Source: an uncultured Burkholderiaceae bacterium (GTDB taxonomy: Bacteria > Pseudomonadota > Gammaproteobacteria > Burkholderiales > Burkholderiaceae). Taken from it: a stretch of DNA of 6,469 nt. Location: assembly GCA_937871985.1 (NCBI GenBank), contig CALMPB010000472.1, positions 1 through 6,469 of the forward strand, written 5' to 3'. The notes under the pieces are model-generated. The model was not told the origin of the DNA and searched no databases. It saw only the letters and a list, made by a program, of their open reading frames with translations. Every line of letters starts with the position of its first letter. Position 1 is the stretch's first letter. A program made the translations under genes and the position numbers. Shown here one piece after another: positions 1-5,963 of this stretch.

Positions 1-659
1 AGGAAGCCGGTGGTCAGGAAGAAGCCCACGGCGTTGTGGCCGTACCACCACTGGACCATGGCATCGGTGGCGCCGGAGTAGACCGGGTAGGACTTGAACC
101 AGCTCACCGGGATCGACAAGTGATTGACCACGTGCAACATGGCGATCACCACGATGAAGGCACCGAAGAACCAGTTGCCGACGTAGATATGCTTGGCCTT
201 GCGACGCAGCAGGGTGGCGAAGAACACCACACCGTAGGCCACCCAGACAATCGCCATCCAGACTGCACCGGTGAATTCGATCTCGGCGTATTCCTTGGTG
301 GTGGTCAGGCCCAGCGGCAGGCTGACCAGCATGATCACGATGGTCGCTTGCCAACCCCAGAAGGTGAAGGCGGCCAGCTTGTCGCTGTACAGGCGCACCT
401 GGCAGGTGCGCTGCACCGCGTAGTAGCTGGCGGCGAATTGTGCGCTGCCGGCGAAACCGAAGATCACAAGGCTGGTGTGCAGTGGGCGCAGGCGGCCGAA
501 GCTGGTCCACGGCAGTTCCAGGTTCAGCTCCGGCCAGACCAGTTGCGAGGCGATCCAGACACCCATGGCCATGCCGACGATGCCCCAGAACACCGTCATG
601 ACCACGAATTGTCGGACCACTTTGTAGTTATAGGCCTGCGCCTGTTGATGTGTGCTCAT
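1..659 (-). CDS. ccoN: cbb3-type cytochrome c oxidase subunit I (CcoN), N-terminal part, cut by window edge
   Basis: Catalytic membrane subunit of a cbb3-type haem-copper oxidase, which reduces O2 to water at the inner membrane and pumps protons. The reverse strand reads 219 codons from an ATG at 659-657; a full CcoN is roughly 475 residues, so over half lies left of the window. About six hydrophobic segments are visible (near residues 16-42, 61-82, 97-118, 131-151, 162-185 and 206 onward). Expected family landmarks are present: His61 in [10 protein letters not shown] fits the low-spin haem b ligand, His208 in [11 protein letters not shown] fits a CuB ligand, and the KEYAE acidic motif lies at 122-126. 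The stretch [17 protein letters not shown] differs from the FAFGGCALFATSYYSVQ form I recall for main Pseudomonas CcoN copies, so this may be an accessory or orphan paralogue. The ribosome site is weak (GGAAAAAAGCC before ATG). I saw no convincing ANR box upstream. Whether ccoO, ccoQ and ccoP follow cannot be seen. Confidence 0.95.
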   Translation of the reverse strand, partial: MSTHQQAQAYNYKVVRQFVVMTVFWGIVGMAMGVWIASQLVWPELNLELPWTSFGRLRPLHTSLVIFGFAGSAQFAASYYAVQRTCQVRLYSDKLAAFTFWGWQATIVIMLVSLPLGLTTTKEYAEIEFTGAVWMAIVWVAYGVVFFATLLRRKAKHIYVGNWFFGAFIVVIAMLHVVNHLSIPVSWFKSYPVYSGATDAMVQWWYGHNAVGFFLTTGF

Positions 660-688
660 GGCTTTTTTCCACAGTTCCTGTATGGCTC

Positions 689-709
689 GCTCTGCCGTGG
701 GGGCAGAGC
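689..709 (-). promoter_or_regulatory. Hairpin in the 5' leader of ccoN
   Basis: An uninterrupted 8-bp stem, GCTCTGCC at 689-696 against GGCAGAGC at 702-709, encloses a 5-base loop. It lies 30 bases before the ccoN start codon, just upstream of the weak ribosome site, so it would form in the leader of the ccoN mRNA if transcription starts further right. No run of T follows in the leftward direction, so it is not a typical terminator. A role in mRNA stability or translation is inference. Confidence 0.4.
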
Positions 710-907
710 CCTGGCGCACTGTAGGAAGCTGAAGCGATGCAAAACAGACTCAGAAACCTGGCAGAACTACGGATCAGATAAATGCCCCGTATCCATTGGG
801 TGTGAAGCGCACTGTTATGGGCAAGGTGTGGCGAAAATACGCTGTGCTGTGTTTGCCGGCGGGTGAACTGTGGCTTTAAGCCGCAGCCCGGCGAACATGG
901 AATTACC

Positions 908-937
908 TTGACATCACCGTAATCGTGGACGCAGAAT
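908..937 (+). promoter_or_regulatory. Candidate sigma70 promoter of the rightward operon
   Basis: A perfect -35 hexamer TTGACA at 908-913 is followed after 18 bases by CAGAAT at 932-937, which matches four of six bases of the -10 consensus TATAAT. Transcription would start near 944, giving a leader of about 160 bases before the decarboxylase start at 1103. The -10 is mediocre, so an activator or a different start is possible. The placement next to the 20-bp palindrome supports regulation here. Confidence 0.4.
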
Positions 938-943
938 TTCGAC

Positions 944-963
944 AAACTTTGCGCGCAAAGTTT
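944..963. promoter_or_regulatory. Perfect 20-bp palindrome, candidate operator
   Basis: AAACTTTGCGCGCAAAGTTT is identical to its own reverse complement over all 20 bases; the next flanking pair (C at 943, T at 964) breaks the symmetry. It sits at and just after the predicted start of transcription, the usual place for a dimeric repressor to block initiation. With no unpaired centre it suits a symmetric protein-binding site better than an RNA hairpin. The cognate regulator is not in the window. I do not recognise the motif as a named regulator's box. Confidence 0.5.
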
Positions 964-970
964 TAGGCGC

Positions 971-988
971 GAGACGATAGATCGTGTC
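971..988. promoter_or_regulatory. Imperfect inverted repeat, possible second regulator site
   Basis: GAGACGAT at 971-978 and ATCGTGTC at 981-988 pair at seven of eight positions around a two-base centre (the G973/G986 pair fails). It begins eight bases after the perfect palindrome but has a different half-site, so it would not be a second copy of the same operator. Function is inferred only from symmetry and position. Confidence 0.25.
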
Positions 989-1000
989 AGAGATGCGCAA

Positions 1001-1017
1001 TTTGCCTTGAAGCCAAA
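1001..1017. promoter_or_regulatory. Imperfect dyad TTTG-CTT-AAG-CAAA in the operon leader
   Basis: The 17 bases at 1001-1017 are symmetric about G1009 at 14 of 16 flanking positions: TTTG (1001-1004) with CAAA (1014-1017), and CTT (1006-1008) with AAG (1010-1012). The outer halves resemble the TTTG/CAAA portions inside the 20-bp palindrome at 944-963, so a related protein could contact both, but spacing differs. Chance symmetry cannot be excluded. Confidence 0.2.
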
Positions 1018-1051
1018 CCGCTATGGGGTTTGTGCGAAGGCGCTTACACAA
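1014..1051 (+). promoter_or_regulatory. Two mutually exclusive small hairpins in the mRNA leader
   Basis: CAAACC at 1014-1019 can pair with GGTTTG at 1027-1032 over a 7-base loop. TTGTG at 1030-1034 can instead pair with CACAA at 1047-1051, continued by AAG (1037-1039) with CTT (1043-1045) around a GCG loop. The two stems share bases 1030-1032 and so cannot both form. This could be a simple leader switch, but the stems are short, there is no U-run terminator and no obvious leader peptide. Confidence 0.15.
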
Positions 1052-1090
1052 CGGGGCGACGCCGCTGCGGCGGCAGACTATAAGAACAGA

Positions 1091-1096
1091 AGGGAG
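1091..1096 (+). promoter_or_regulatory. Ribosome binding site that fixes the decarboxylase start
   Basis: AGGGAG lies six bases before the ATG at 1103. The frame stays open back to an ATG at 1007, but the upstream residues are low-complexity and unlike the family, and the domain begins naturally after the 1103 start. This site therefore decides in favour of 1103. Confidence 0.7.
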
Positions 1097-1102
1097 CATA
1101 AG

Positions 1103-2704
1103 ATGAAGCTTTCCAAGGACCTGGTTCTCCAGGCCAAAGCGACGTTCGGGACACCCACCTACCTCTATGATGAAGCCGTGTTGCGCGGCAGTTTCAATGA
1201 ATTGCGCGACGCGTTGCCCGATTGTGTGGACATCTTTTATGCATTGAAGGTCAACCCGAACCTATCGCTGGTGAAACTGATCCGCTCATACGGTGGCAAC
1301 GCCGAAGTCTGTTCGCTGGCGGAGCTGGAGATAGCCCTCAAGGCCGGTGTTACCCCCCAGGACATCATCCTGCTGGGCCCTTACAAAAAGCCCGAAGAGC
1401 ATCGTCGGGCGCTGGAAGTAGGGGTGTTCGCCATCGTGGTAGAGTCCGAGAGCGAGTTGCGCAAGTTGTCTGCCCTGGCTGGGGAGCTGGGCTGTGACGC
1501 ACCGGTCGCCATTCGCATCAACCCCAATTTCTCCGCCGCAGGCTCGCCATGGAAGATGGGCGGGCGGCCGACGCACTTCGGTATCGAAGAAGACACCGCA
1601 GTGGCCAATTTTGCCCAGTACCTGGCGTTGCCCAACATCAGGATCAAGGGCATCCACGTCTACAACGGCACCAAGATTCTCGATGCTCAGTCGGTGTACG
1701 ACAACGCCGAGTACATTCTGGGGCTGTATCGCAGCCTGAGCCGCCGCTACAACCTGGACCTGCGCATGGTCGACGTTGGCGGCGGCCTGGGTATCAAGTA
1801 CTACGAAAACGAAAAGGAACTCGACACCGCCCAGCTCAAGCAGTTGCTGGCACCCCTGTTCAACGCCTTTCATCATGAGTTCCCCCGCACTCGGATCATT
1901 CTGGAGTCAGGGCGTTTCGTTGCCGGCAAGTGCGGGTCGTTGCTGGTAACGGTCGACAACATCAAGGAAAACCACGGCAAGACCTTTGCCGTGACCGACG
2001 GTGGCACCAACTGCCACGGTGCGGCGGCCGGCAGTGGCCAGGTGCTCAAGCGCAACTTCCGGATCGTCAAGGCCACCGGCGACAATGGTGGGCCGCTGCG
2101 TGAGTACCATATCTCCGGGCCGCTCTGCAGCCCGGACGACCTGCTGGGGCGGGATGTACAGCTGGAGGCCTTGCGCGAAGGCGACCTGCTGGCGGTGACG
2201 GCTTCGGGCGCATATGGGCCCACTGCCTCGCCAACGCTGTTCCACAGCCATGGTCACCCGGCCGAAGTGGTGGTCAGCCACAACCGCTTGTTCCTTGCCC
2301 GCGCCCGCCAGAGCGCCGTGGAAATCCGCGACAGCCATACCGATGTGGCCCTCGACGAGTTGCTCGGCACCGCGACCAAGGCAGAGCCGACGCCCATTGC
2401 CCAGGTGGCCACCCAGCGCCAGCTCGCCGATATTCTGCGGGTGGTCTTGAAGCTTCCGGAACACGTCGCCATCAGTGCCGACTCGCACCTGCGCGATGAA
2501 CTTGGGCTCGACTCGCTGACTTCCATGGAGTTGCTAGTGAGCCTTGAGGACGACATCGAAGGCTTCTTCGTCAACCCGGACACCATCACGCCGGGGCATT
2601 TCAAGACCGTGGCGACCTTGGCCGGCTACATCGACGCGCATCGCCAGCTCCCTGCGGGCCGTCGAGCGCTGGAGGCTATCGAGGTGCACCATGAAGGCGT
2701 CTGA
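1103..2704 (+). CDS. Fold-type III PLP-dependent decarboxylase fused to a C-terminal acyl carrier protein domain
   Basis: A 533-residue two-domain cytoplasmic protein. Residues about 10-410 form an alanine-racemase-fold decarboxylase related to diaminopimelate decarboxylase (LysA) and BtrK: YALKVN carries the PLP lysine (Lys49), DVGGGLG (224-230) binds the PLP phosphate, ESGR (268-271) replaces the usual EPGR, Cys342 in GPLCSPDD is the active-site cysteine, and Tyr371 lies in ASGAYG. LysA itself is near 415 residues; the extra C-terminus is explained by a linker (about 411-434) and a carrier domain (about 435-515) with ELGLDSLTSMEL, where Ser471 is the phosphopantetheine site. The family link also fits 'exosortase A system' decarboxylases, but no exosortase is present here. 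The fusion, and the overlapping downstream ligase, suggest the substrate is decarboxylated while tethered to the carrier, as with BtrK/BtrI. Substrate is unknown. It is the first gene of the operon, and its stop overlaps the ligase start. Confidence 0.9.
   Translation: MKLSKDLVLQAKATFGTPTYLYDEAVLRGSFNELRDALPDCVDIFYALKVNPNLSLVKLIRSYGGNAEVCSLAELEIALKAGVTPQDIILLGPYKKPEEHRRALEVGVFAIVVESESELRKLSALAGELGCDAPVAIRINPNFSAAGSPWKMGGRPTHFGIEEDTAVANFAQYLALPNIRIKGIHVYNGTKILDAQSVYDNAEYILGLYRSLSRRYNLDLRMVDVGGGLGIKYYENEKELDTAQLKQLLAPLFNAFHHEFPRTRIILESGRFVAGKCGSLLVTVDNIKENHGKTFAVTDGGTNCHGAAAGSGQVLKRNFRIVKATGDNGGPLREYHISGPLCSPDDLLGRDVQLEALREGDLLAVTASGAYGPTASPTLFHSHGHPAEVVVSHNRLFLARARQSAVEIRDSHTDVALDELLGTATKAEPTPIAQVATQRQLADILRVVLKLPEHVAISADSHLRDELGLDSLTSMELLVSLEDDIEGFFVNPDTITPGHFKTVATLAGYIDAHRQLPAGRRALEAIEVHHEGV
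2405..2647 (+). other. Acyl carrier (phosphopantetheine-binding) domain inside the decarboxylase gene
   Basis: This segment encodes residues about 435-515 of the fusion protein. It has the four-helix carrier pattern: a first helix (QRQLADILRVVLKL), the DELGLDSLTSMELLVSLED block with Ser471 encoded at 2513-2515, and a final helix (FKTVATLAGYIDAH). A carrier domain needs a phosphopantetheinyl transferase encoded elsewhere. Boundaries are approximate. The short tail after residue 515 shows no recognisable motif. Confidence 0.85.
2681..2686 (+). promoter_or_regulatory. Ribosome binding site of the ligase, inside the upstream gene
   Basis: GAGGTG ends four bases before the ATG at 2691, within the last codons of the decarboxylase-carrier gene; a stronger GGAGG at 2671-2675 is too far away. 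With the 14-base overlap of the two genes this indicates translational coupling, giving matched amounts of carrier fusion and ligase. Confidence 0.5.
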
Positions 2705-4268
2705 AGTGCTGCTGCAGGATGTGCTGGAAGCACGCAACGGACTGCATCCGGACAAGGCCGCGATCATCTACGCCGATGAAACCTACACCTACGCCCAGCT
2801 CGACGAGGCCAGCGCCCGGTTGGCGGCGGGCTTGCAGGTCAACGGCCTGCAGCGCCAGAAACGGGTCGTTCTGTGCCTGGGCAACCGGGTCGAAACGGTC
2901 TGTGCCTTCTGGGGCGTGCTCAAGGCGGGGGGCGTGGTCGTCAATGTGGGGCTCGAGACACCGGCCGATGGCCTTGACTACATCGTTCGCGATGCTCAAG
3001 CCTCGGTGTTGATCACCACTTCCGAAAAAATGGCCAGCCTGCGGCCTGACACGGCGCAGCTCGCTCACCTCAAACTCGTCGTGCTGCTCGACGGCGACGC
3101 GGGCTCGACGCATGTTCAAACCTTCGAAGGCCTGCTGGGGCAGGGGGCTGGCGTGCCGCTACCCAGCGGCAACCTGGACCTGGACCTGGCAGCGATCATT
3201 TACACCTCGGGGTCGACCGGGATGCCCAAGGGGGTGATGCTGACCCACCGCAACATGCTGGCGGCGCTCGGCTCCCTGCATACCTACCTGGGCTACAACG
3301 AGACCGACAACGTGCTGTGCTCATTGCCGCTGTCGTTCGACTACGGCCTGTACCAGATGATCATGGCCATGAGCGCCGGCGCCACCCTGGTGCTGGAGAA
3401 GGAATTCACCTGGCCGATTTTCCTGATCAAGAAGATTCGCCAGTACCAGGTCACGGTGATTCCGTTCGTGCCGACCATGCTGGTACTGCTGCATGAATAT
3501 GCGCGCAAGCGCGAGGCGACCTTTCCGGACGTGCGCATGGTCACCAACACCGGTGCTGCCCTCAAGGCGCCGCATATTGCGCAGATGAAAGCGCTGTTCC
3601 CCCAGGCACAGATCTATTCCATGTACGGGCTGACCGAGTGCAAGCGTTGCACCTACCTGCCGCCGGAAGATATAGACAGCAAGCCCGGGAGTGTCGGCAT
3701 TGCCATCCCCAACACCGAGCTGTGGCTGGTGGACGATGAGGACATGCGCATCGACGAGCCCCATCAGGTCGGCCAGTTGGTGATTCGCGGGGCCACGGTG
3801 ATGGCCGGCTACTGGCGCAACCCGGCAGCCACGGCGCTCAAGCTCAAGCCTGGGCGCTATCCGGGTGAAAGCGTGCTGTATACCGGTGACTACTGCAGCC
3901 TGGATGAAGATGGCTATTTGTATTTCCGGGGCCGTATGGATCAGATGATCAAGTCCCGGGGCATGAAGGTCAGCCCCAGCGAAGTGGAGGGCTATCTCTA
4001 CGCCATCGAAGGTGTCGAGGCCGCCGCGGTGGTAGGCGTCGATCATGCGGCGGCCGGTGAGGGGCTGTGGGCCTTTGTCACCCTGGCCCAGGACTCGCAG
4101 TTGACGGTCGCCCAGTTGCTCGAACGGTGCCGGCAGGGCCTGGAGGCGCACAAGGTGCCGTTGTCGATCTCCATTGAAAATAGCCTGCCGCGAACTGCCA
4201 ACGGCAAGTTCGACCTCCAACAGTTGCATCAGCAGGCCTGCAACACCCAGATGGCGGTGGCGGGATGA
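2691..4268 (+). CDS. AMP-dependent acyl/aminoacyl ligase, probably loads the fused carrier domain
   Basis: A 525-residue adenylate-forming enzyme of the ANL superfamily, which activates a carboxylate with ATP and passes it to a thiol (CoA or a carrier arm). Motifs occur in the standard order: YTSGSTGMPKG (171-181, phosphate loop), PLSFDYGL (213-220, A4-like region), SMYGLTE (310-316), YTGDY (397-401), the hinge motif GRMDQMIKSRG (414-424), and PRTANGKFD (500-508) with the catalytic Lys506. Length is normal for a stand-alone ligase with no carrier domain of its own. Asp217 falls where amino-acid-activating adenylation domains keep the aspartate that holds the alpha-amino group, which favours an amino acid substrate; this is inference. 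The start at 2691 is chosen over longer open-frame starts because the upstream extension lies inside the carrier domain coding region in another frame. The tight overlap with the decarboxylase-carrier gene suggests that protein is its acceptor. A CoA ligase role is the alternative. Confidence 0.92.
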   Translation: MKASEVLLQDVLEARNGLHPDKAAIIYADETYTYAQLDEASARLAAGLQVNGLQRQKRVVLCLGNRVETVCAFWGVLKAGGVVVNVGLETPADGLDYIVRDAQASVLITTSEKMASLRPDTAQLAHLKLVVLLDGDAGSTHVQTFEGLLGQGAGVPLPSGNLDLDLAAIIYTSGSTGMPKGVMLTHRNMLAALGSLHTYLGYNETDNVLCSLPLSFDYGLYQMIMAMSAGATLVLEKEFTWPIFLIKKIRQYQVTVIPFVPTMLVLLHEYARKREATFPDVRMVTNTGAALKAPHIAQMKALFPQAQIYSMYGLTECKRCTYLPPEDIDSKPGSVGIAIPNTELWLVDDEDMRIDEPHQVGQLVIRGATVMAGYWRNPAATALKLKPGRYPGESVLYTGDYCSLDEDGYLYFRGRMDQMIKSRGMKVSPSEVEGYLYAIEGVEAAAVVGVDHAAAGEGLWAFVTLAQDSQLTVAQLLERCRQGLEAHKVPLSISIENSLPRTANGKFDLQQLHQQACNTQMAVAG

Positions 4269-4305
4269 GTTGTCGCGGCGCGCGATCACAGAGGAAGGGC
4301 AATCC

Positions 4306-5232
4306 ATGAGTGTGGGAAGCAGAGGCCGCGATCAAACGCTGGACGTCAACGGCAACCACTTTGCCTTGCGCACCTGGGGCAACGAAGACGCTCATCCGGT
4401 GCTCGCCCTGCATGGCTGGCTGGACAATGCGGCCTCCTTCGAACGTATCGCGCCCTTGTTGCGCGATCATTTCGTGGTGGCCCCGGATCTTGCCGGCCAC
4501 GGTCGCTCCGAACACCGTCGTGCCGACAGCGGCTATTACCTGTGGGAACACGCCGACGATATGAACGCCCTGGTCGAGAGCCTGGGCTGGAAGCGCTTTT
4601 CGGTGCTCGGTCACTCCATGGGCACGGGCGTGGCGTCGATTCTTGCGGCCATGAATCGCAACATCGACAGCCTGGTGTTCATCGATGGGATGGGGGCTCC
4701 GTTCGCAGTGCCCGAAGGCAGCACGGTCGAGCACATGCGCAAGGCCCAACGGTTGTTGCGCCTGGCATTGCGTACGCGCCTGCACGGTTTCAGCGGCCCT
4801 GAAGAAGCCCGGTTCAGCAGCCTGGAGGCTGCCATCGCCGAGCGACGCAACAGCATCGACGGCAGCCTCAGCGCAGAAGGTGCGAGGCTACTGGCGATGC
4901 GCGACCTGATCAACCTCGGTCATGGCTACCGCTGGCGTCATGACCCGCGGCTGGTGCTGCCGGAACTGCTACCGTTGACCGAGCGCCAGGCCTGCGAGTT
5001 CCTGCAACAGATCACTTGCCCGCTGCACCTGTTGCTCGGGCGCCAGGGCCTGTTCGCAGGCAGTCGATTCGACAAGCGCAAGCACGCCTTGCCCCTCAAT
5101 ACCCGGGTGCACTGGCATGACGGCGGCCATCACTTTCACCTCGATGCACCCAAGCCTGCATTGATTGCCCAGATCAGCGCTGCACTGGGGCAGGGGGCGT
5201 CAGGGTTGTTGCAACGATTAGTCAATGAGTAA
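4306..5232 (+). CDS. Alpha/beta hydrolase, possible thioesterase or product-releasing enzyme
   Basis: A 308-residue alpha/beta-fold hydrolase with no signal peptide. HGWLDN (36-41) gives the oxyanion region, GHSMG (102-106) the nucleophile elbow with Ser104, and GGHHFHLDAP (273-282) the catalytic histidine (His275 or His276). The usual acid after strand 7 (GxxD) is not seen: the corresponding stretch reads LLLGRQGLF. Asp127 in VFIDGMG, after strand 6, could serve instead, as in some relatives of the haloalkane dehalogenase group. The overall pattern resembles the 'serine hydrolase-like' subgroup of Mest/Serhl type. The start at 4306 follows a good GAGGAAGGG site at 4291-4299. The gene begins 37 bases after the ligase and ends 12 bases before the epimerase. 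In this setting hydrolysis of the carrier-bound thioester, or removal of misloaded groups, is a reasonable guess, but the sequence does not fix a substrate. Confidence 0.85.
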   Translation: MSVGSRGRDQTLDVNGNHFALRTWGNEDAHPVLALHGWLDNAASFERIAPLLRDHFVVAPDLAGHGRSEHRRADSGYYLWEHADDMNALVESLGWKRFSVLGHSMGTGVASILAAMNRNIDSLVFIDGMGAPFAVPEGSTVEHMRKAQRLLRLALRTRLHGFSGPEEARFSSLEAAIAERRNSIDGSLSAEGARLLAMRDLINLGHGYRWRHDPRLVLPELLPLTERQACEFLQQITCPLHLLLGRQGLFAGSRFDKRKHALPLNTRVHWHDGGHHFHLDAPKPALIAQISAALGQGASGLLQRLVNE

Positions 5233-5244
5233 TGGAGTACGCGC

Positions 5245-5928
5245 GTGAAAGAGTTCTGGATTGCACCTTCGATTCTGGCGGCCGACTTCGCCCGTTTGGG
5301 TGAAGAAGCCGAGCAAGTGCTCGCCGCCGGTGCCGATGTCATCCATATCGATGTGATGGATAACCACTATGTACCCAACCTGACCATGGGGCCGCAGTTC
5401 TGCAAGGCCTTGCGCAGCCACGGCATCACCGCGCCGATCGATGTACACCTGATGGTGTCGCCAGTGGACAGCATGATCCAGGCCTTTGCCGAGGCCGGTG
5501 CCGATTATATTTCCATCCACCCGGAGGCAACCCTGCACCTGGACCGCTCGGTACAGTTGATAAAGGACCTGGGCTGCAAGGCAGGCCTGGTGTTCAACCC
5601 CGCCAGTACCCTGGACGCCGCTCATTACTTGATGGACCGACTCGACCTGATCTTGCTGATGTCGGTCAACCCCGGCTTTGGTGGCCAGCGTTTCATTCCC
5701 CAGGTGTTGCCCAAGATAGCCGCAGCGCGCAAGCTGATCGATGACAGTGGTCGTGACATTCGCCTGGAAGTTGACGGTGGAGTCAATCTCGAGACTATCG
5801 GCCAGGTGGCGGCAGCCGGTGCCGACATGTTTGTGGCCGGCACGGCGATTTTTGCCCAGACTGACTACCGTGCCACGATCTCGGCCTTGCGCCGTGAAAT
5901 GGCCAATGCCGTACCCAGCCGCCCCTGA
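5245..5928 (+). CDS. rpe: Ribulose-5-phosphate 3-epimerase
   Basis: A 227-residue TIM-barrel enzyme that interconverts D-ribulose 5-phosphate and D-xylulose 5-phosphate in the pentose phosphate pathway. The family signature is almost complete: [14 protein letters not shown] at 8-21 (Ser9), HIDVMD at 34-39 with metal ligand His34 and catalytic Asp36, DVHLMV at 66-71 with His68, [10 protein letters not shown] at 139-148 for the phosphate, and LEVDGGVN at 174-181 with catalytic Asp177. Length is typical. The start is GTG at 5245, seven bases after GGAG (5234-5237), 12 bases past the hydrolase stop. In Pseudomonas the housekeeping rpe is usually next to gph and trpE; here it sits in a decarboxylase/ligase operon and is followed by a HemE-like gene, so this is probably a second copy serving the pathway. 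That it is a paralogue is inference; nothing in the active site argues for changed chemistry. Confidence 0.93.
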   Translation: MKEFWIAPSILAADFARLGEEAEQVLAAGADVIHIDVMDNHYVPNLTMGPQFCKALRSHGITAPIDVHLMVSPVDSMIQAFAEAGADYISIHPEATLHLDRSVQLIKDLGCKAGLVFNPASTLDAAHYLMDRLDLILLMSVNPGFGGQRFIPQVLPKIAAARKLIDDSGRDIRLEVDGGVNLETIGQVAAAGADMFVAGTAIFAQTDYRATISALRREMANAVPSRP

Positions 5929-5945
5929 CTGGCGGTCTTTCCAAC

Positions 5946-5959
5946 GATTCTCGCGAATC
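5946..5959 (+). promoter_or_regulatory. Small hairpin covering the ribosome-site position of the HemE-like gene
   Basis: GATTC at 5946-5950 pairs with GAATC at 5955-5959 over a TCGC loop, ending four bases before the ATG at 5964. No good Shine-Dalgarno sequence is visible in this 35-base gap. The stem may lower translation of the gene or couple it to passage of ribosomes from rpe. It is only five pairs long, so the effect is uncertain. Confidence 0.25.
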
Positions 5960-5963
5960 CAGC

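Larger units (their letters stand above)
660..1102. other. Divergent intergenic region, no gene supported
   Basis: This 443-base stretch separates the leftward ccoN gene from the rightward five-gene operon, so it must hold the promoters of both. Open frames cross it on both strands, but none has a recognisable protein, and the one running through the right part on the plus strand is only an upstream extension of the decarboxylase gene. It is richer in A and T than the flanking genes and is dense in inverted repeats between 944 and 1051. No tRNA, rRNA, insertion sequence or rho-independent terminator was seen. The separately listed sites describe what it holds. Confidence 0.75.

Noticed and set aside
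36..866. Long plus-strand open frame of 276 codons over the ccoN region
   Set aside because: It is antisense to the clear CcoN reading, is rich in His, Gly, Asp and Gln as expected for a shadow frame in GC-rich DNA, and has no recognisable domain.
660..1000. ANR/FNR box (TTGAT-N4-ATCAA) upstream of ccoN
   Set aside because: I read both strands and found no close match; TTGACATCACCGTAA at 908 shares only one half-site and fits a -35 element better.
1060..1072. CGCCGC-T-GCGGCG inverted repeat just before the decarboxylase start
   Set aside because: A one-base loop cannot form a proper hairpin, and such GC symmetry is common by chance in this kind of genome.
1007..1102. Upstream ATG extending the decarboxylase by 32 residues
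   Set aside because: The extra residues are low-complexity (RGDAAAAADYKNRREHK) and not family-like, while a good AGGGAG precedes the ATG at 1103.
3173..3188. Tandem CCTGGA repeats
   Set aside because: Three short copies encode NLDLDL in the ligase linker before the phosphate loop; too short and in-frame to mean more than a local codon repeat.
4273..4285. TCGCG-GCG-CGCGA inverted repeat between ligase and hydrolase
   Set aside because: A 5-bp stem with a 3-base loop and no T-run; not a terminator, and weak as a regulatory element.
4174..4305. Upstream ATG extending the hydrolase by 44 residues
   Set aside because: The extension overlaps the ligase C-terminal motif in another frame, and GAGGAAGGG stands before the ATG at 4306.
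3321..4307. Minus-strand open frame of 328 codons opposite the ligase
   Set aside because: Shadow of the ligase gene; composition is His/Gln/Arg-rich, there is no family resemblance, and the opposite strand carries all ligase motifs.
4078..4785. Minus-strand open frame of 235 codons across the ligase-hydrolase junction
   Set aside because: Antisense to two well-supported genes, with no motif or ribosome site that would support it.
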